A stretch of 64,000 bases of DNA from Ceratothoa steindachneri. Taxonomy: Eukaryota > Arthropoda > Malacostraca > Isopoda > Cymothoidae. Where the stretch lies: assembly GCA_963969495.1 (NCBI GenBank), contig OZ018322.1, positions 155,582,838 to 155,646,837 on the forward strand, in the 5' to 3' direction. The translations under genes were made by a program, and so were the position numbers. Below the pieces are notes generated by a model that did not search any database, had not been told where the DNA came from, and saw only the letters and a program-made list of their open reading frames with translations. Positions 31,732 to 43,859 of the stretch are shown here, one piece after another. Position 1 is the first letter of the stretch; each line of letters starts with the position of its first letter.

Positions 31732-33209
31732 TGTCGTAGAATGACCCTTGGTTTTGATCCCTCTACTCTTTGACACCCCTTTTAGTAGCGGTATGCTTTA
31801 AGGGGCGTGAGTTACTTCTATGATGAAGTAGGCTTTGTTCTAAGAGTGCTATTTTTGTGGTTTAGTTCTTAAGGAAGAGCTATTTTTAAACACATAAGGA
31901 TAAGAGGAAACACCAGAATCTACCAAAATAAACATGTATTTTAAATTCAATATTACACACAAACCAACAGTAAACACATTTCTATCTTTGGCCTCAAAGA
32001 TCTTTCAATGACAAAACATTAACAAGTAGGCTTCCAGTAAACATACCAATTGCCAATTAGTATTTTTATCACGACCCTATTTGATTAGCATAAAACATTA
32101 AATTAACGTACTCTCATCTACAAACACATATGACCTAGGTTCAAGAATAATGGTTTCTACTCTCCTTTAAAACGTGGGACGTACTAAACTTCTACTATCG
32201 CAATAGAGATATAAATGTTATTGTTAACTTACAGGTAGGTATTAGGGATTGCCGGATGTCGCTGGAGGACTTATCTCTCGCTTTGAAGTGTGGTGGTCGC
32301 TAGTGGAATTTTCGTCGCCTGTGACGGGGGCTGATTCTTCAACGTAATTAAAGAACGGGAGCTCGTTGGGGCAGGGTTCTTCTCCTCTCACTCTTACGGT
32401 GCTTGAGATGTGAGAATCACTCGAGTGTGAGCGGCTTTGCTTTTCTTCAGTCGGACTTCTTTGCAGACTGAAAAGGCTTCTTCGGTATGGCACCGATATA
32501 AAACTTGACTATTTAGGTTAATACGGCCCTGAAAGGGGGGATCGATTTTCTCAATCTGATCCTCTCGTTTCTCACTGAAATAGTCTTGTATGGCTGAAGG
32601 ATCGATCTTCACGAACTACCCTTCTTCTGGCGTATCGACTTCTAATCTTCTTGTCTGGCTGAAAGATCGATCTTTACGAACTAATCTTTCTTCTGGCGAA
32701 TCGACTACTAATAATCTTCTTGTCTGGCCGACGGATCGATCTTCACGAACTAATCCACCTCTGGCGTATCGACTTCTGACAATCTTCTTCTCTTTCTTTG
32801 CGGGGCTTATTTATAGGCGGATTGCCGCCCCATCTAAAGGGGGAAGTGACCAGGCCACAGAGGCAAAAGGGGGGGGGGGAGCGAATGGTGAGTTAGCATT
32901 TGGGGAGAGCGAGAATTCCTGAGGTGGCACTGGGGTGCCCAAGTCAGCTCGCAAATTATAGGCTCGCAACCGCAACGCTACTTGGCGTGCCTTCTGACTC
33001 GCACCGCTTTTTTTTCCATAACCACGGGTTTATGGGTCTCGTAGGTAATTCGATCGTTAGAGCGTCGTTTAAGGACCTTAGGTGGTCGCCTTCAAACAGA
33101 TGTTAGCTCCAACTGCCCACAGCGGCGGGTAGATCACACATGAGGGGGGGGGGGGAACCTGAATGTACCTATACTCCTCCAGGATGCTTAATGTAGCCAT
33201 TTCTCCACA
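31732..33209 (-). repeat. 5' LTR of the Gmr1-like element
   Basis: Same sequence as 25253-26772 except for scattered substitutions and indels. Open frames on either strand inside both LTRs are identical and do not match a known family. Confidence 0.92.
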
Positions 33210-33260
33210 ATGAACTTAAATTCACACCCTCTGATTAGGAACTCCAATTGGATCTCTGTA

Positions 33261-33263
<3 letters not shown>

Positions 33264-33335
<72 letters not shown>
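33264..33335. repeat. (TA)n microsatellite
   Basis: About 72 bp of TA repeat, just beyond the PLE tail. Confidence 0.95.
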
Positions 33336-33337
<2 letters not shown>

Positions 33338-33455
33338 ACACTTGGTGTGACTGCATGTATTCTTAGTGTTCGACACTGAGGCTGGCATGACAAACTCCAT
33401 GCCAAAACTGGTCTCGGGATAATAAATACTACGCTCCTCCACAGTGGTTTTATTA

Positions 33456-33473
33456 ACACACACACACACACAC

Positions 33474-33540
<67 letters not shown>
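33456..33540. repeat. (CA)n then (TA)n compound microsatellite
   Basis: About 20 bp of CA repeat followed by about 64 bp of TA repeat. Confidence 0.95.
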
Positions 33541-33541
<1 letters not shown>

Positions 33542-33894
33542 GATGGCAAATGCAGATTTACTGTTATTTTTTTTCTTTTCGAATCCCTCGATTTGTCTTT
33601 TATTCCGCTTTTGGTCGGGAGTTAACCCGCCAATAAATTTGCCAAAAGTGATTAGAAAAGTAGTAACGAACGAGGCCAGGAAACTAGTTCACTAAGCAAA
33701 ACAAAATTTTTATTGGCCTGACGTGTTTCCATGCACACATGTATCATTCTCAAAGGCAAACGATTGTAACTATGGAATTAGAGACAGATCTTTATATACA
33801 TGATTAGTTAGATGTTAATAGAAACACAAAATAATTATAAGGAACGAGATTTCTAAAAGACACGAAAATACATTAATCTATAACGGTCACAGGA

Positions 33895-34230
33895 TTAAGA
33901 AGGGCTGGGATTATTATTCGGGGCGTGGGGACGTGAGGAAGGCATATTCAATTGTATGTTTGCTTGTATATTTGGTTTGGATTTTTTTTCTTTTGCATAT
34001 ATAGCCTCTAATATAAGTAGCTGCCGGCGGTTTGGAGTATGTGCTAGGATTTCAGTATTTTCTTCGAGTGACTTCCGGTCCAGTTTCGTTCCATGTTTTT
34101 CCAATGTGTGCGCTTCGAGAGGAACCATTGTTTAAATGGTGTCATTCTTCGTGTTAGCCTTTTTTCTGTCATTCCGATATATAAATGAGGTTAGAGATCA
34201 AAGTCTTACATTTTGCAAGTGTATTCATAT
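33895..34230 (-). pseudogene. Penelope-like element GIY-YIG C-terminus, second family
   Basis: The minus strand from about 34225 reads EYTCKM, then HLYIGMTEKRLTRRM (the YIG half of GIY-YIG). A frame change follows, then MVPLEAHTLEKHGTKLDRKS, TEILAHTPNRRQLLILEAIY and AKEKKSKPNIQ. LLILEAIYxKExKPxLNxQ matches the catalytic-Glu helix and tail of PLE endonucleases. It differs from the PLEs at 14.9 and 24.8 kb. No RT part is seen. It is frameshifted at least once, and the upstream part forms an inverted repeat with 34333-34385. Confidence 0.65.
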
Positions 34231-34385
34231 ATCAAATGACTTCTCTGCTTAAGTGTTAGGAGAGGTCCTGTATTATTTTTAATAATAAATTTAGAATAAT
34301 AAACGTACTTCCAATCTCATCATGAAGAAAAACCTAGGACCTCACCTAACACCTAAGTAGAGAAGTCATTTGATATATGAATGCA
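34222..34385. repeat. Inverted repeat, two ~52-bp arms
   Basis: Arms 34222-34273 and 34333-34385 share CATATATCAAATGACTTCTC in opposite orientation, with a 60-bp AT-rich loop. The left arm is PLE coding sequence, so the right arm is probably an inverted piece of the same element. Confidence 0.75.
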
Positions 34386-35879
34386 ACTAAGTGAGTTTCA
34401 AACGGAAACAATTAAAAAACTAACTCAAGAAACACAAACAATAGAGAACAAATCTAAATAAAGACAACACGACAATATAACCTATCTAGACAACTTATAA
34501 GACAACCGAAAACGTTGAACCGAAGTGAACTAAATAACTCAAAAATGGATTAATCGATAAATTATTTAAGTGAAAAGTGCAAAATCCTAACTCAATACTA
34601 AAATGAACAACTGTCAAAGTGAATAAACAGTAATAAAATAAAACCAAATGCTAAGTGAATGAAGTTAGGTGAAAAGCACGATAAGTGTAAAATACAAACT
34701 CAAAGCTAAGTTTAAAATGTATAAACAAACTGAGAAAAATTAGAGTAATATAAATCGGAATGAATAAAATAAAAATAAAAATGAATACGTGCAAATTTTC
34801 CCTACAACATAATCAAAACTCACTTCTAACACAAGTTCGAACAACCAAATGCACATAACTTCATGAATGCCAGACTAAACACATGAATGAATTAGGAAAT
34901 ACAAACAGAGATTCTGCATATCTCTCGCTGACTGTGTGAAGTTGAGTGTATGGAAGCAGAATAAAAGAGCTAGAAGTAATGGAAGGAACAGGGAAATTGA
35001 GGGATGAGTGGTTCGGAATTCACAATAAAATCAGTAAGTCCACGAAATGGAGAAGGTCAACATAACAAAACTTCTATTTTCATCGGCTCCCGCCGACCCT
35101 TCCCCATCTGGGTCCATTTGAATTTTTCTGGGGAGGATAAGGATGCATCCCCACTCCTTTCACCCATATCTGGAGAGAAGGGTGGGGAGGTGCCTGTATT
35201 GGTGATGAATCTTTACCTCTTATAACTCCCCTCCCCCCCCAAAAAAGAACATCGGTTCCGTACAATTCGAGAACAATAAAATTTGGAAATATAGAAGGGG
35301 CTGTGGGTAATTTATAACCTGAATTTAATATACGGATATATTTACCAAGGTTTCATATTAAAGACTTGAATGATTGTACTATTCATTTTAGTGAAAGAAA
35401 TCGCCATCAGACTCAACCACGACCACCGGACGGCGTCGGAACCTGCCTGTAGGCCTACTCGACAGTCCTGTTTAACTAGAAGAAAATTGCGATGATCCTG
35501 GACCTAAGTTCTTATATTTTTGTTGTAGTTTTGTTTTCATTTTTATATCCTCGCAACTTTGATGCCCTTTTGGCTTTTCCTGCATATAATAATGTTATGT
35601 TATGTCACTTGATCTATACCACCGGGATTAAAACTTAGTATTATCTTAACTTATCAACAAAGAAAAACTATTAAATGACCTACATATACTTTTTAGTTCT
35701 ATCTTTCTCAATTCTCATTTCACCAGGCCCATAACTCATATCAATGAATGGTCAGCAATATTTAAGTAAACATTTTTTAAAGAGAATTTAATTATACTGT
35801 TTTACCATAGTAGGCAATACTAACTATATAAGGGTAACAGACGCAAGTTAAGAGTCTTAATTTAATGTTCACATAGTGT
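34386..35879. other. A-rich non-coding interval
   Basis: 34390-34900 is A-rich with many stops. 35080-35230 is more GC-rich, without a recognised family. I see no supported gene. Confidence 0.4.
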
Positions 35880-38740
35880 AAACATTTGTTTACAGCAAAC
35901 GAAAACAATTGTCCACTGGTGCATTGGAAGGTACCCTGGTTTTATACCTCTTGAAGATTTTATCTATAGCAGGATACCTATCGAAAGAGTCGAGTGCCTT
36001 ACTTGTGTCATGCAAGTCTCCTTTGTTGTTTGGAGCCGTCCGTAGTTTTGAAGAAATCGTCTTCAGATGTTGAATGTTAGTTCCCTGAACTATTACAACT
36101 GCTGTCAGAATTGCAATTTCTTACAGCCATTCGAAGTTTGTCTTTTATTTGAGACGTGATTGCTTCATGATCGCCGAAATTAGGTCCTTGCAATAGTGAT
36201 CTCCATCTAAGTTTGAAATACGGATGAGATACTGAGGCCAAAACGGCAGTAGTTACCTTTGGGCTCAACGGAAAAAAATGACCAAATCTAGAATTTAATC
36301 CTGAGACGACTGCTGCCAGTAATGGCATGCGTTGTCTCAAGCGTAAGTCGTTTAGTTGGATAGGTTCCAATCTTGCGAGGGCATCTTGAGTGTCTATGAA
36401 TATTGGAAAAAGATACCGGCGTGGCATTTTTTCTTTCCCTGAATTTGTTTACGGATGCTGCATTTGGTTTTAGAACATACAAATATTATGAAATATTCAT
36501 TGTCTTTAATGATGGGTAGATTCAGTTATTCAAGAGCAACATTCATGTCGTTCTTATGTTTATATATTTGGCTTAATGAGTCTTACATTGAGTTCCATCG
36601 CTTGACTCATGGCTACCTAAATTAGACGTTAGTTATTTCCTCTATTTTTTTCTGCTGACCTCGGTTTATCAGCAAAATTCCATTCCACAGCGTTAAACAT
36701 TTTCCCATTGCAGAATTCTTTATCTTCTTTAGTCCTGGTGAATTCAGTCCTTTATCTACATCAGTTGCTGCTACCAAGTTCAATGTGTGGGGATGACATT
36801 GAATATAGGATGACCATGTAGTCCTGAATGTTCAGGAAATTTCCTGATGATAACGTCTTCATGTGAATCTTTTTCATCACCATCTTTATCTGCATTATTT
36901 TCATCAATATCGTCAATACGATTCTGAACGCGGCCAGGAACCCTTTAAAGCATCTCACCATGTTCGATGCATTGTCTGTGGCTGTAGATACAAGTTTCTA
37001 TAAGATAAACTATGCAATTTAATCAAAGCTATGTGTTCTACGAAATCTTCTGCATGTCAGTGCAACTAATCCTCACGAAAAGTCATCATCGATCTATAAT
37101 GTAAGAATATAAAATTAATGTTTGTATGATTTTTTAAAGCTTAATTTAATAATATTGGTTAGACACGCAAGTCGAAATAGCTAAACTGCGCCACCAAACA
37201 TTGAAGAGAAGAACTATCTGATATAAAGGAGGCAATTCAGCGATGGGTCGACTACTAAACCACCACAGTGACCCATCCAATAGGAGCAAAATGTCCATAT
37301 TCACAGCAAAATGAAAACCCACCGAAATAATGAACAAGAAACAGATGTCGAATAATTGAAAATATTATACTATAAGTCTATCACAAATGGTAAATTTTGC
37401 AATTATATAAAAATAATATATTGAATCAATGGTCAATTTAAAAATTATAAAAAAAATATATATTGGATCAATGGTCAATTTAAAAATTATATAAAAAAAA
37501 AATATATTGGATCAATAACATACCAAATGCGCAGTGAAGCCCATGATGCTGCGTTGATTAATTGACTATATGTCGTATGTAACACACATGGTCAATTACT
37601 GCCAGTTTGGCTTGTAGCTCTTCCTTCATTGTACCCGTTGCTATTGCAAGAAATCGAGCCAGGGTGCGTCTAGATGGTACCTAAACAACTGGGTTGACAT
37701 CCGAAAAAAATATTTAAAAATTAAAATAAGTATAATACATTAGCAATGGAAAAAATATAAAAATATTTAACTAGGCTAGCAATAGTCTTATGTTCATTCA
37801 AATAATATGATTAATTATTTTAATGAGATATTAGATATGGAAAATATATTAAAATATTATGAAATTAGATCCTTACATTAGTGTAGTTCAACTAGGCTCA
37901 ATAGTAATAGCCCATTAGCCCTTAAGGGAAGAATCTTCTTTTTGAGGATATACTTACATATTGGTGTCCTGATTTTTCCTTGGAAATATGGAATATGCTT
38001 AGTGTTAACTTGCATCGTCTTCTCTAGCTGGACGTTTGCGAGATTTCTTCTCCAATTCATATTCATCCAAAAGATCTAATTGTAGTACCTACTCAAGAAA
38101 ATAAAGTATTATCATGCAGAAAGACTTCTTGAACATACTATATAATATTTATCACACTATCAAACTTCTAGTTGAAATTTTTACTTAAGATTCTAACTAA
38201 AGATTTTAATTGAAATTATTTTCACCATCATCAGTGTACTTTTATCCTATGTTAAATTTAAAGACGAATTTCGTCCTTAAGTAACTATATAGGAAAAATT
38301 ACAGACATGGATCAGACAGAGACAGATAGACCTGGCGTTTCATTATACTTGGATATCAGCAGTTTTCAATGTAGTTACTAGTCAATAATATATTAATATC
38401 TGAAGTGGCGAATATATTCAATTCGACGTCTATATAAATGCAGCATTAGTCTTGTATGAAACAATTAACTTAAAATATGAGTTGAACCTTTATGTTAATG
38501 TTGGTATTTACTACTTAGTTACTAAGTAATACTAACCCTGAGGTGCCTTAGAAGATTACTAGTTGAGTCAAGGCCGGCAGACACAATCGTATTTTTCTTT
38601 GTACATTGCATACAAATATCCTTGATACTGTTTCCACCTTTTTCGTCAATTTGAAAGTATTTTCCGTTCAAAAGCACAGATTGATCCTTATTACTAAACG
38701 TGTTATCTAAATATATTGAATACTGTTCTGGTGACAACCA
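35880..38740 (-). pseudogene. hAT transposase with BED-type zinc finger, decayed
   Basis: Minus-strand blocks occur in canonical hAT order. A BED zinc finger lies at 38660-38530 (ICMQCTKKN...SNLLRHLR). A region around 37930 reads GLLLLSLVELH. At 37680-37560 come VPSRRTLARFLAIATG, AKLAVIDHVC and HHGLHCAFGM, the start of the RNase H-like core. HTLNLVAATD (in the frame near 36795) and VKRWNSM (36610) are the conserved central motifs. PLLAAVVSGLNSRFGHFFPL and SHPYFKLRW lie at 36340-36180. The C-terminal dimerisation helix is at 36010-35900 (LDSFDRYPAIDKIFKRYKT, SNAPV). Gaps between blocks could be introns or insertions. Many stops and frameshifts are present. TIRs were not found. Confidence 0.75.
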
Positions 38741-39311
38741 AGATTATTTAGTCCCATGGGAGCCTGTTGAAGTTGTTAAATTACAATAAATATTACAAAA
38801 ACTCAATCTGAAATAAAATATGCTATAGGCTCTATTTTATACCTATATTATATTATACGTGAACATATTATATTTTGCTAATATATATAAAAAAATTAAT
38901 GAAACTAAAATTTTAGCTAAATTCTTTCATTAGTAACATTAACTATGTATACGTATTATTTGACCCATAGTAAATGTACATAATGTTCGATTATATAAAT
39001 AATTAACTATAATCTAATAAATGATATCAATGTTTGCGAACTATATAAATGTTGATAGATTCCACCGGGGAACAAATTTCATCTTTTTATTTATTGACTT
39101 AGAATTGACAGTTAATTATACGTAATTGAGGTGCGCTGAGCGAGAATTTTTACTCCGTTTTGCTCTATCAGGTTCTGATTTTGTTCAACACATTTCCTCT
39201 TTCCCCATATTCCTAAAAAGGATATTTTCTAAATACTTGCTAAGTCTTTTTGAAGTTGTACATTATAATTATCTATTAGTACCTATTTAAACTAATGTTT
39301 GTTTTTATATT
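38741..39311. other. AT-rich interval between hAT remnant and transposon copy 2
   Basis: No gene. It should contain the termini of the two neighbours, but I could not recognise them. Confidence 0.35.
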
Positions 39312-40341
39312 TCAGATTTTGAAAATAAGGAATTGAAATACCTTTACAAATTGACAAAACAATCAAGTAATATGTCCTCAAGCATTAAAAAGTTCCAACA
39401 CAAAAACTCTCCTGATTCATTTTGCTACATAGGAGGAAATTTTACACTTCCACATCAAAGAGGAGATATAACGGACTTCGCGAAAAGAGCTTACTTAGCA
39501 TATTTTGGCAGAAAACTGAGGAATCAAGATAAATTATGGGTTCGACATTATCGTAGAATTCAGGTAGCTCGAACCTGAACCCTTTTGGCTTCTCCCCCAA
39601 AGATGCAGGGGAGGAAGACGACAGCCACAAATTAGGAAAAGATTTCTTTGAGTGCGATGGGATTCTAAATAACAAGAATGAATTAATCGTTGGCCGGTAT
39701 TGCTACTATTTAATTAGGCTTTGGTGGTTGGAGTATTTAAACAGGAAAACAAAATTAATCTTTAATCTTATACAAACAACAACAGATATTTACAGAATAA
39801 TATACAGGCGATATAGCTAACACCGTTACTAAATGAATGGAATTGAAATGACAAGTAGGACTCGTCTGAGCCGTACTAGGCTCAATGAGTACACTAATTA
39901 CCAGATGGTAAGCGGGAAGCAACTACGAGGTGAATCTTAGCCATACGAGGCTCAATAATTATTACAATAATTACCCGAGAGAGACCGGGAGGAGATCGCG
40001 AGGTGAGTAGCTCCATCTGAGAGCGTCACGTCTCTTCGACGATGAAAGAAAATGTAAGTCTTACGATTTTCTGGAGAAAACCACGGGTATGGGTACTCGG
40101 GGGAAGGTATTTCTTCGAGGAGGAGGATTGAGCGCGATATTCTAGACGTAGTCTTCCTCGTTCTGAATATGGATTCCTGCTGCGAGACCGAATAGCACCG
40201 GGGTTTGTCGCTCGAGGATTGCGCGTCGTCAATGAATGATTCCAAAGACCTCTTATAATGGCGCGTGAATACCTTTTGTATTGCGTGGGCCTGCTTACTT
40301 GGAAGCAACGTGGGGGGCAGCTCACAACCCGAAAGCTCTAG

Positions 40342-40397
<56 letters not shown>

Positions 40398-42330
40398 CTA
40401 GGCCCGAAGTTCCAAGGTTTGCTGACGGAAGCGTTATCGGTTCGGTCCCATAGCTTCGATGGCGAGAATCAGCGGTGAGGGTCGTAACACCATAAACGGG
40501 ACGGGGTTATGGCGTGTTATCACTCCAGAAGTTTACCACTATTCTGGAAGCAGGGCTCCTTTGCTCGAAATCCCTTTCTCGTGACTCGATCACATACGCT
40601 TGCTCTCTCTCTCTCTCTCTCTCTCCATTTCCCTCATTTTCTGATATACATAAAGCCTGCACTGTATGCATTGAAAAACTGCGACGTTGGACGAAGGGCT
40701 CGGAGTGAAAAATACATTTTGGAGTTCTGCTAGTAAGTTTATGATTTCATAAACTACTTAACTTAGTCATTTATGTACTATAAATTACCTAAGTCTAATT
40801 GTAACTTAGGTACCTAAGAGACATTTCATAAAATTCGCTTTTGTTAACGCTTCGCATTTTTTTCCCCAATTTCAGGTGTGGCTAGAGCCTACAAACCATG
40901 AGACGGATTGCTACTTCTGCTTTGTCAAGAGTTCGGGCTTCACTAAGAAAAATAAACATTGTATCGAGTAACCAAATTTCGACACCGCAATACGACCTGT
41001 ACTACATTCAACTGAAATTCCCATTCCAAAATTTAAGAGTCTGCCATCTCAGGAATTAGTTGAAGATGTTTCTGAAAATATTGTTATGCACTCAGAGGAG
41101 CCAGGCACCGAATTCCACCCCAGCATAGTTGTAAGTGAAAGTGATCAGCAAAGGTTTAACCAGGCCGAGTTGAATGATCTTGTAAGGGATCTAAATTTAC
41201 CAAAGAAGGCTGCAGAAATTTTAGCTTCAAGACATAAACAGAGAAACATGCTTAGTTCAAACAAATGCATTTCATTTTACAGAAAAAGAACTTAAATATT
41301 TTTAAACAGAGGATAGTTTAGTATATTGCTGCTACATACCAGGTTTGTTACAGGAGATGGGGGTTCAATCTTACAATGCAAGTGATTGGTGTTAGTTTTA
41401 AGACAGTTCCAAAAGAAGTCTTAAGTGTGTGTGCTGCACAATGGCAATCTATACAGCTCGATACCAATTGGGCACTCAACAACATTAAAAGAAAAGTATG
41501 AGCATATAGAAACTGTTTTAAAACTTATCAAATATAGATGGCGCGAGTGCATCATATGTGTTGACTTAAAAATGCTCAATATTCTGCTCGGGCAACAAGC
41601 AGGGTATACTAAATATCCCTGCTTCCTTTGCTTATGGGACAGCAGAGCTAAGGAAGAACATTATTCCAAACAAATCTGGCCAGCAAGAACATCACTTACT
41701 GACAGATAAAAAAATTTAATTAATCCACTTTAGTGAGCAGATATAAAGTCATATTTCCTCATTTGAATATCAAACTAGGCCTCATGAAACAATATGTAAG
41801 GTCTTTAGATATAAACGGCGAGTGTTTCCAACACATAATTTCAAAATTTCCAAGTTTAAGTTATGAAAAAAATCAAAGCTGGAATTTTCGATGGTCCACA
41901 AATAAGAACATTAATTAATGACCGCAGTTTTCCTAATGTCATGAATTAACGCAAAAGAAAAGCTTGGTTCTCATTTGTGGCCTTGATAAAGGCTTTTTAG
42001 GAAATTATATGGCAGATAACTACGAAGAAGTCGTAAGAAAACTTTTAAGGGACTACAAAGAGCTAGGTTGCAATATGAGTATAAAAATCCATTTTTTTTA
42101 ATAGTCATCTTTACCAATTTCCAAGTAATAAATTACAACACCTAAAGGTACTGTAAGGGACGAACGAGGGGAAAGATTCCACCAAGATATTAAAATTGCG
42201 GAGGAACGTTATCAAGGACGCTGAGATTGCTACATGATGGCTCATTATTGCTGGTGTTTGAAAAGAGACCTGCCGTCAAAAACCAAATCTATAGAAAGTC
42301 CGAAAAAAAAGCAAATTTTTACCGAAGCGA
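39312..42330 (+). pseudogene. Cys-rich transposase-like gene, copy 2
   Basis: Starts after a TTTCAG acceptor-like site. N-terminal NSPDSFCYIGGNFTL and DFAKRAYLAYFGRKLRNQDK lead to LWVRHY at 39550. About 1.3 kb of unrelated sequence follows. From 40876: VWLEPTNHETDCYFCFVKSS, GFTKKNKHCIE, a stop, then AELNDLVRDLNLPKKAAEIL. After frame changes come LHNGNLYSSIPIGHS, LKMLNILLGQQAGYTKYPCF and LCLWDSRAKEEHYSK. The C-terminal blocks are LNIKLGLMKQYVRSLD (41770), DERGERFHQD (about 42165) and MMAHYCWCLKRDLPSKTKS (42234). This is the most complete order for the family, though frameshifts and the insert inactivate it. TIRs for this copy were not found. Confidence 0.65.
39551..40875. other. 1.3-kb insertion within copy 2, content unassigned
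   Basis: It separates LWVRHY from VWLEPTNH, two blocks that are only about 30 residues apart in copy 1. It contains an (AT)n array (40344-40395), a (CT)n array (40603-40625) and an imperfect inverted repeat around 40483-40521 (GTAACACCATAAAC / GTTATGGCGTGTTAT). The right edge looks like a splice acceptor (CCAATTTCAG). No known protein family is recognisable. Confidence 0.5.
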
Positions 42331-43005
42331 AAGCTTCATATCTCTTTGTTTTGTTTTATTTAAGTCATTTCTATCGTTATAATATAATTTATGTATTCAT
42401 GAAAATTGGAAATAAATGTTGACGCATGACTTCCCTTTATGTTCTAATTTTCTAATTTTGAAAAAACTGAAAAATGGGGCACGAGCTGTTGGTAAGAATC
42501 AGGCCCTGATACAGCCAAACAGAAATGAAAATCGTTTTCAGTGCACAAAAATTACTTACAATCAAGTGTCAGATATCATTCACTAAAATATGTGTTCCCC
42601 AGTGTAATCTTTACCATATTCGTGAAAAAAATATACGGCTTCAGGTATGTGAAATCATCTCTTGTTTAAATAGGAACCTTATGCACACTCGTTGCAGAAA
42701 ACATAAACAGTCGTTGCTGAATCTAGTTAATAACAGATGTCACTTGGACAGAAAGAAAATGACATTCGCATAGCGGCATATTTTTAGAATATGGAAGTAA
42801 AAGTGATCTTGAGGTCTAAACTGATCATCAAGATCAAGGCCACGAGAAATAAAGTCATCTTAGATCAAGATCGAAATCACCATAATAAAAGTGATCTTCA
42901 AGATCAAGATCGCACCTACCTCTTCCAGGTACACAGTGAGGAACGCCTCCGTAATGTTCCAGAACCGTCTTGAGGCCGTGAGGTGTCATGTCTTCTCCCA
43001 GCTAT
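42331..43005. other. Interval between copies 2 and 3 with GATC-rich palindromes
   Basis: 42803-42918 holds repeated TCAAGATC/GATCTTGA motifs in both orientations. Otherwise non-coding. Confidence 0.4.
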
Positions 43006-43859
43006 AACACTGTGTAACACGATTTTTGTCTGTGGGTAGCAACTGTTATTTTCTATTTGCTTGTGTCTAAAATACAGGAAAAAAAACTGCTATTTATTTC
43101 AAACTTTGCTTTTGTGTCCAGGATAATGAAATTTATATGAAATGTACCTATTCCCTCTGGAAGTGGCGAATTTGAACTTTCATTTGCATAGAGTAGAAAC
43201 AAAACGACATGATACAAAAATAGCATTTATTTATTTTAGAATTCCATAAGTGAGAACTAAATTATTAGAAATGAGTAATTTTCCAGGATTTACGCTTATA
43301 CTGTAAATTACATCTACGAATCAGCCCCAAATATAGTCCCTCATCAGATTTTCATCATACGATCGTTGATAGCGGCGCTCGAAGTCCAGTAAATCCTAGC
43401 GAAAGCGCTCGCCATGCTCCTCGGAGTACGCTCCCATGTTCTCCTTAAATTTATCACGATGAGCGTCAAGCATATGGACTTTAAGGGACATCCTGCAACC
43501 CATCTTGCCGTATTTCTCAACAAACTCTACATAGTTTTCGGCTTTGTGATTACCTAGGAAGCCCAGAAACACTGCGCTAAAGCTGCCCCACGCTCCCTTT
43601 TTCGTCCTAGCGAGCTTTTCGGGAAACTCCTTGCACTCCATGATCTTTTTTTATTTATGGGCCGACGAAGAACCCGGCTTCCACCTTTGACGCAGATAGT
43701 CATGAAAGAAATCTTGGAGATACTTGAAAGCTGCAGACTCCTTATCTAGAGCTCTGATGAATTGTTTCATAACGCCCAATTTTAAGTGCACAGGAGGAAA
43801 CAAGACTTTTCGGGGGTCCAACAAAGGCTTACGGGGGATGGGGGGCTTAAAGAGATTTT

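Larger units (their letters stand above)
25253..33209 (-). mobile_element. 7.96-kb Ty3/gypsy LTR retrotransposon with integrase before RT (Gmr1-like)
   Basis: LTRs of 1520 bp (25253-26772) and 1478 bp (31732-33209) begin TG and end CA on the coding strand, and the element is flanked by the 5-bp duplication ATGAA (25248-25252 and 33210-33214). Minus-strand order is LTR, PBS, gag, zinc knuckle, protease, integrase, RT, RNase H, LTR. Ty3/gypsy elements normally have integrase last; the Gmr1 clade is the known exception. RT and integrase sequences are gypsy-like, not copia-like. It is inserted within a PLE tail. Coding regions carry frameshifts and a stop, but the LTRs differ by only about ten substitutions plus indels, by eye. 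Confidence 0.88.
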
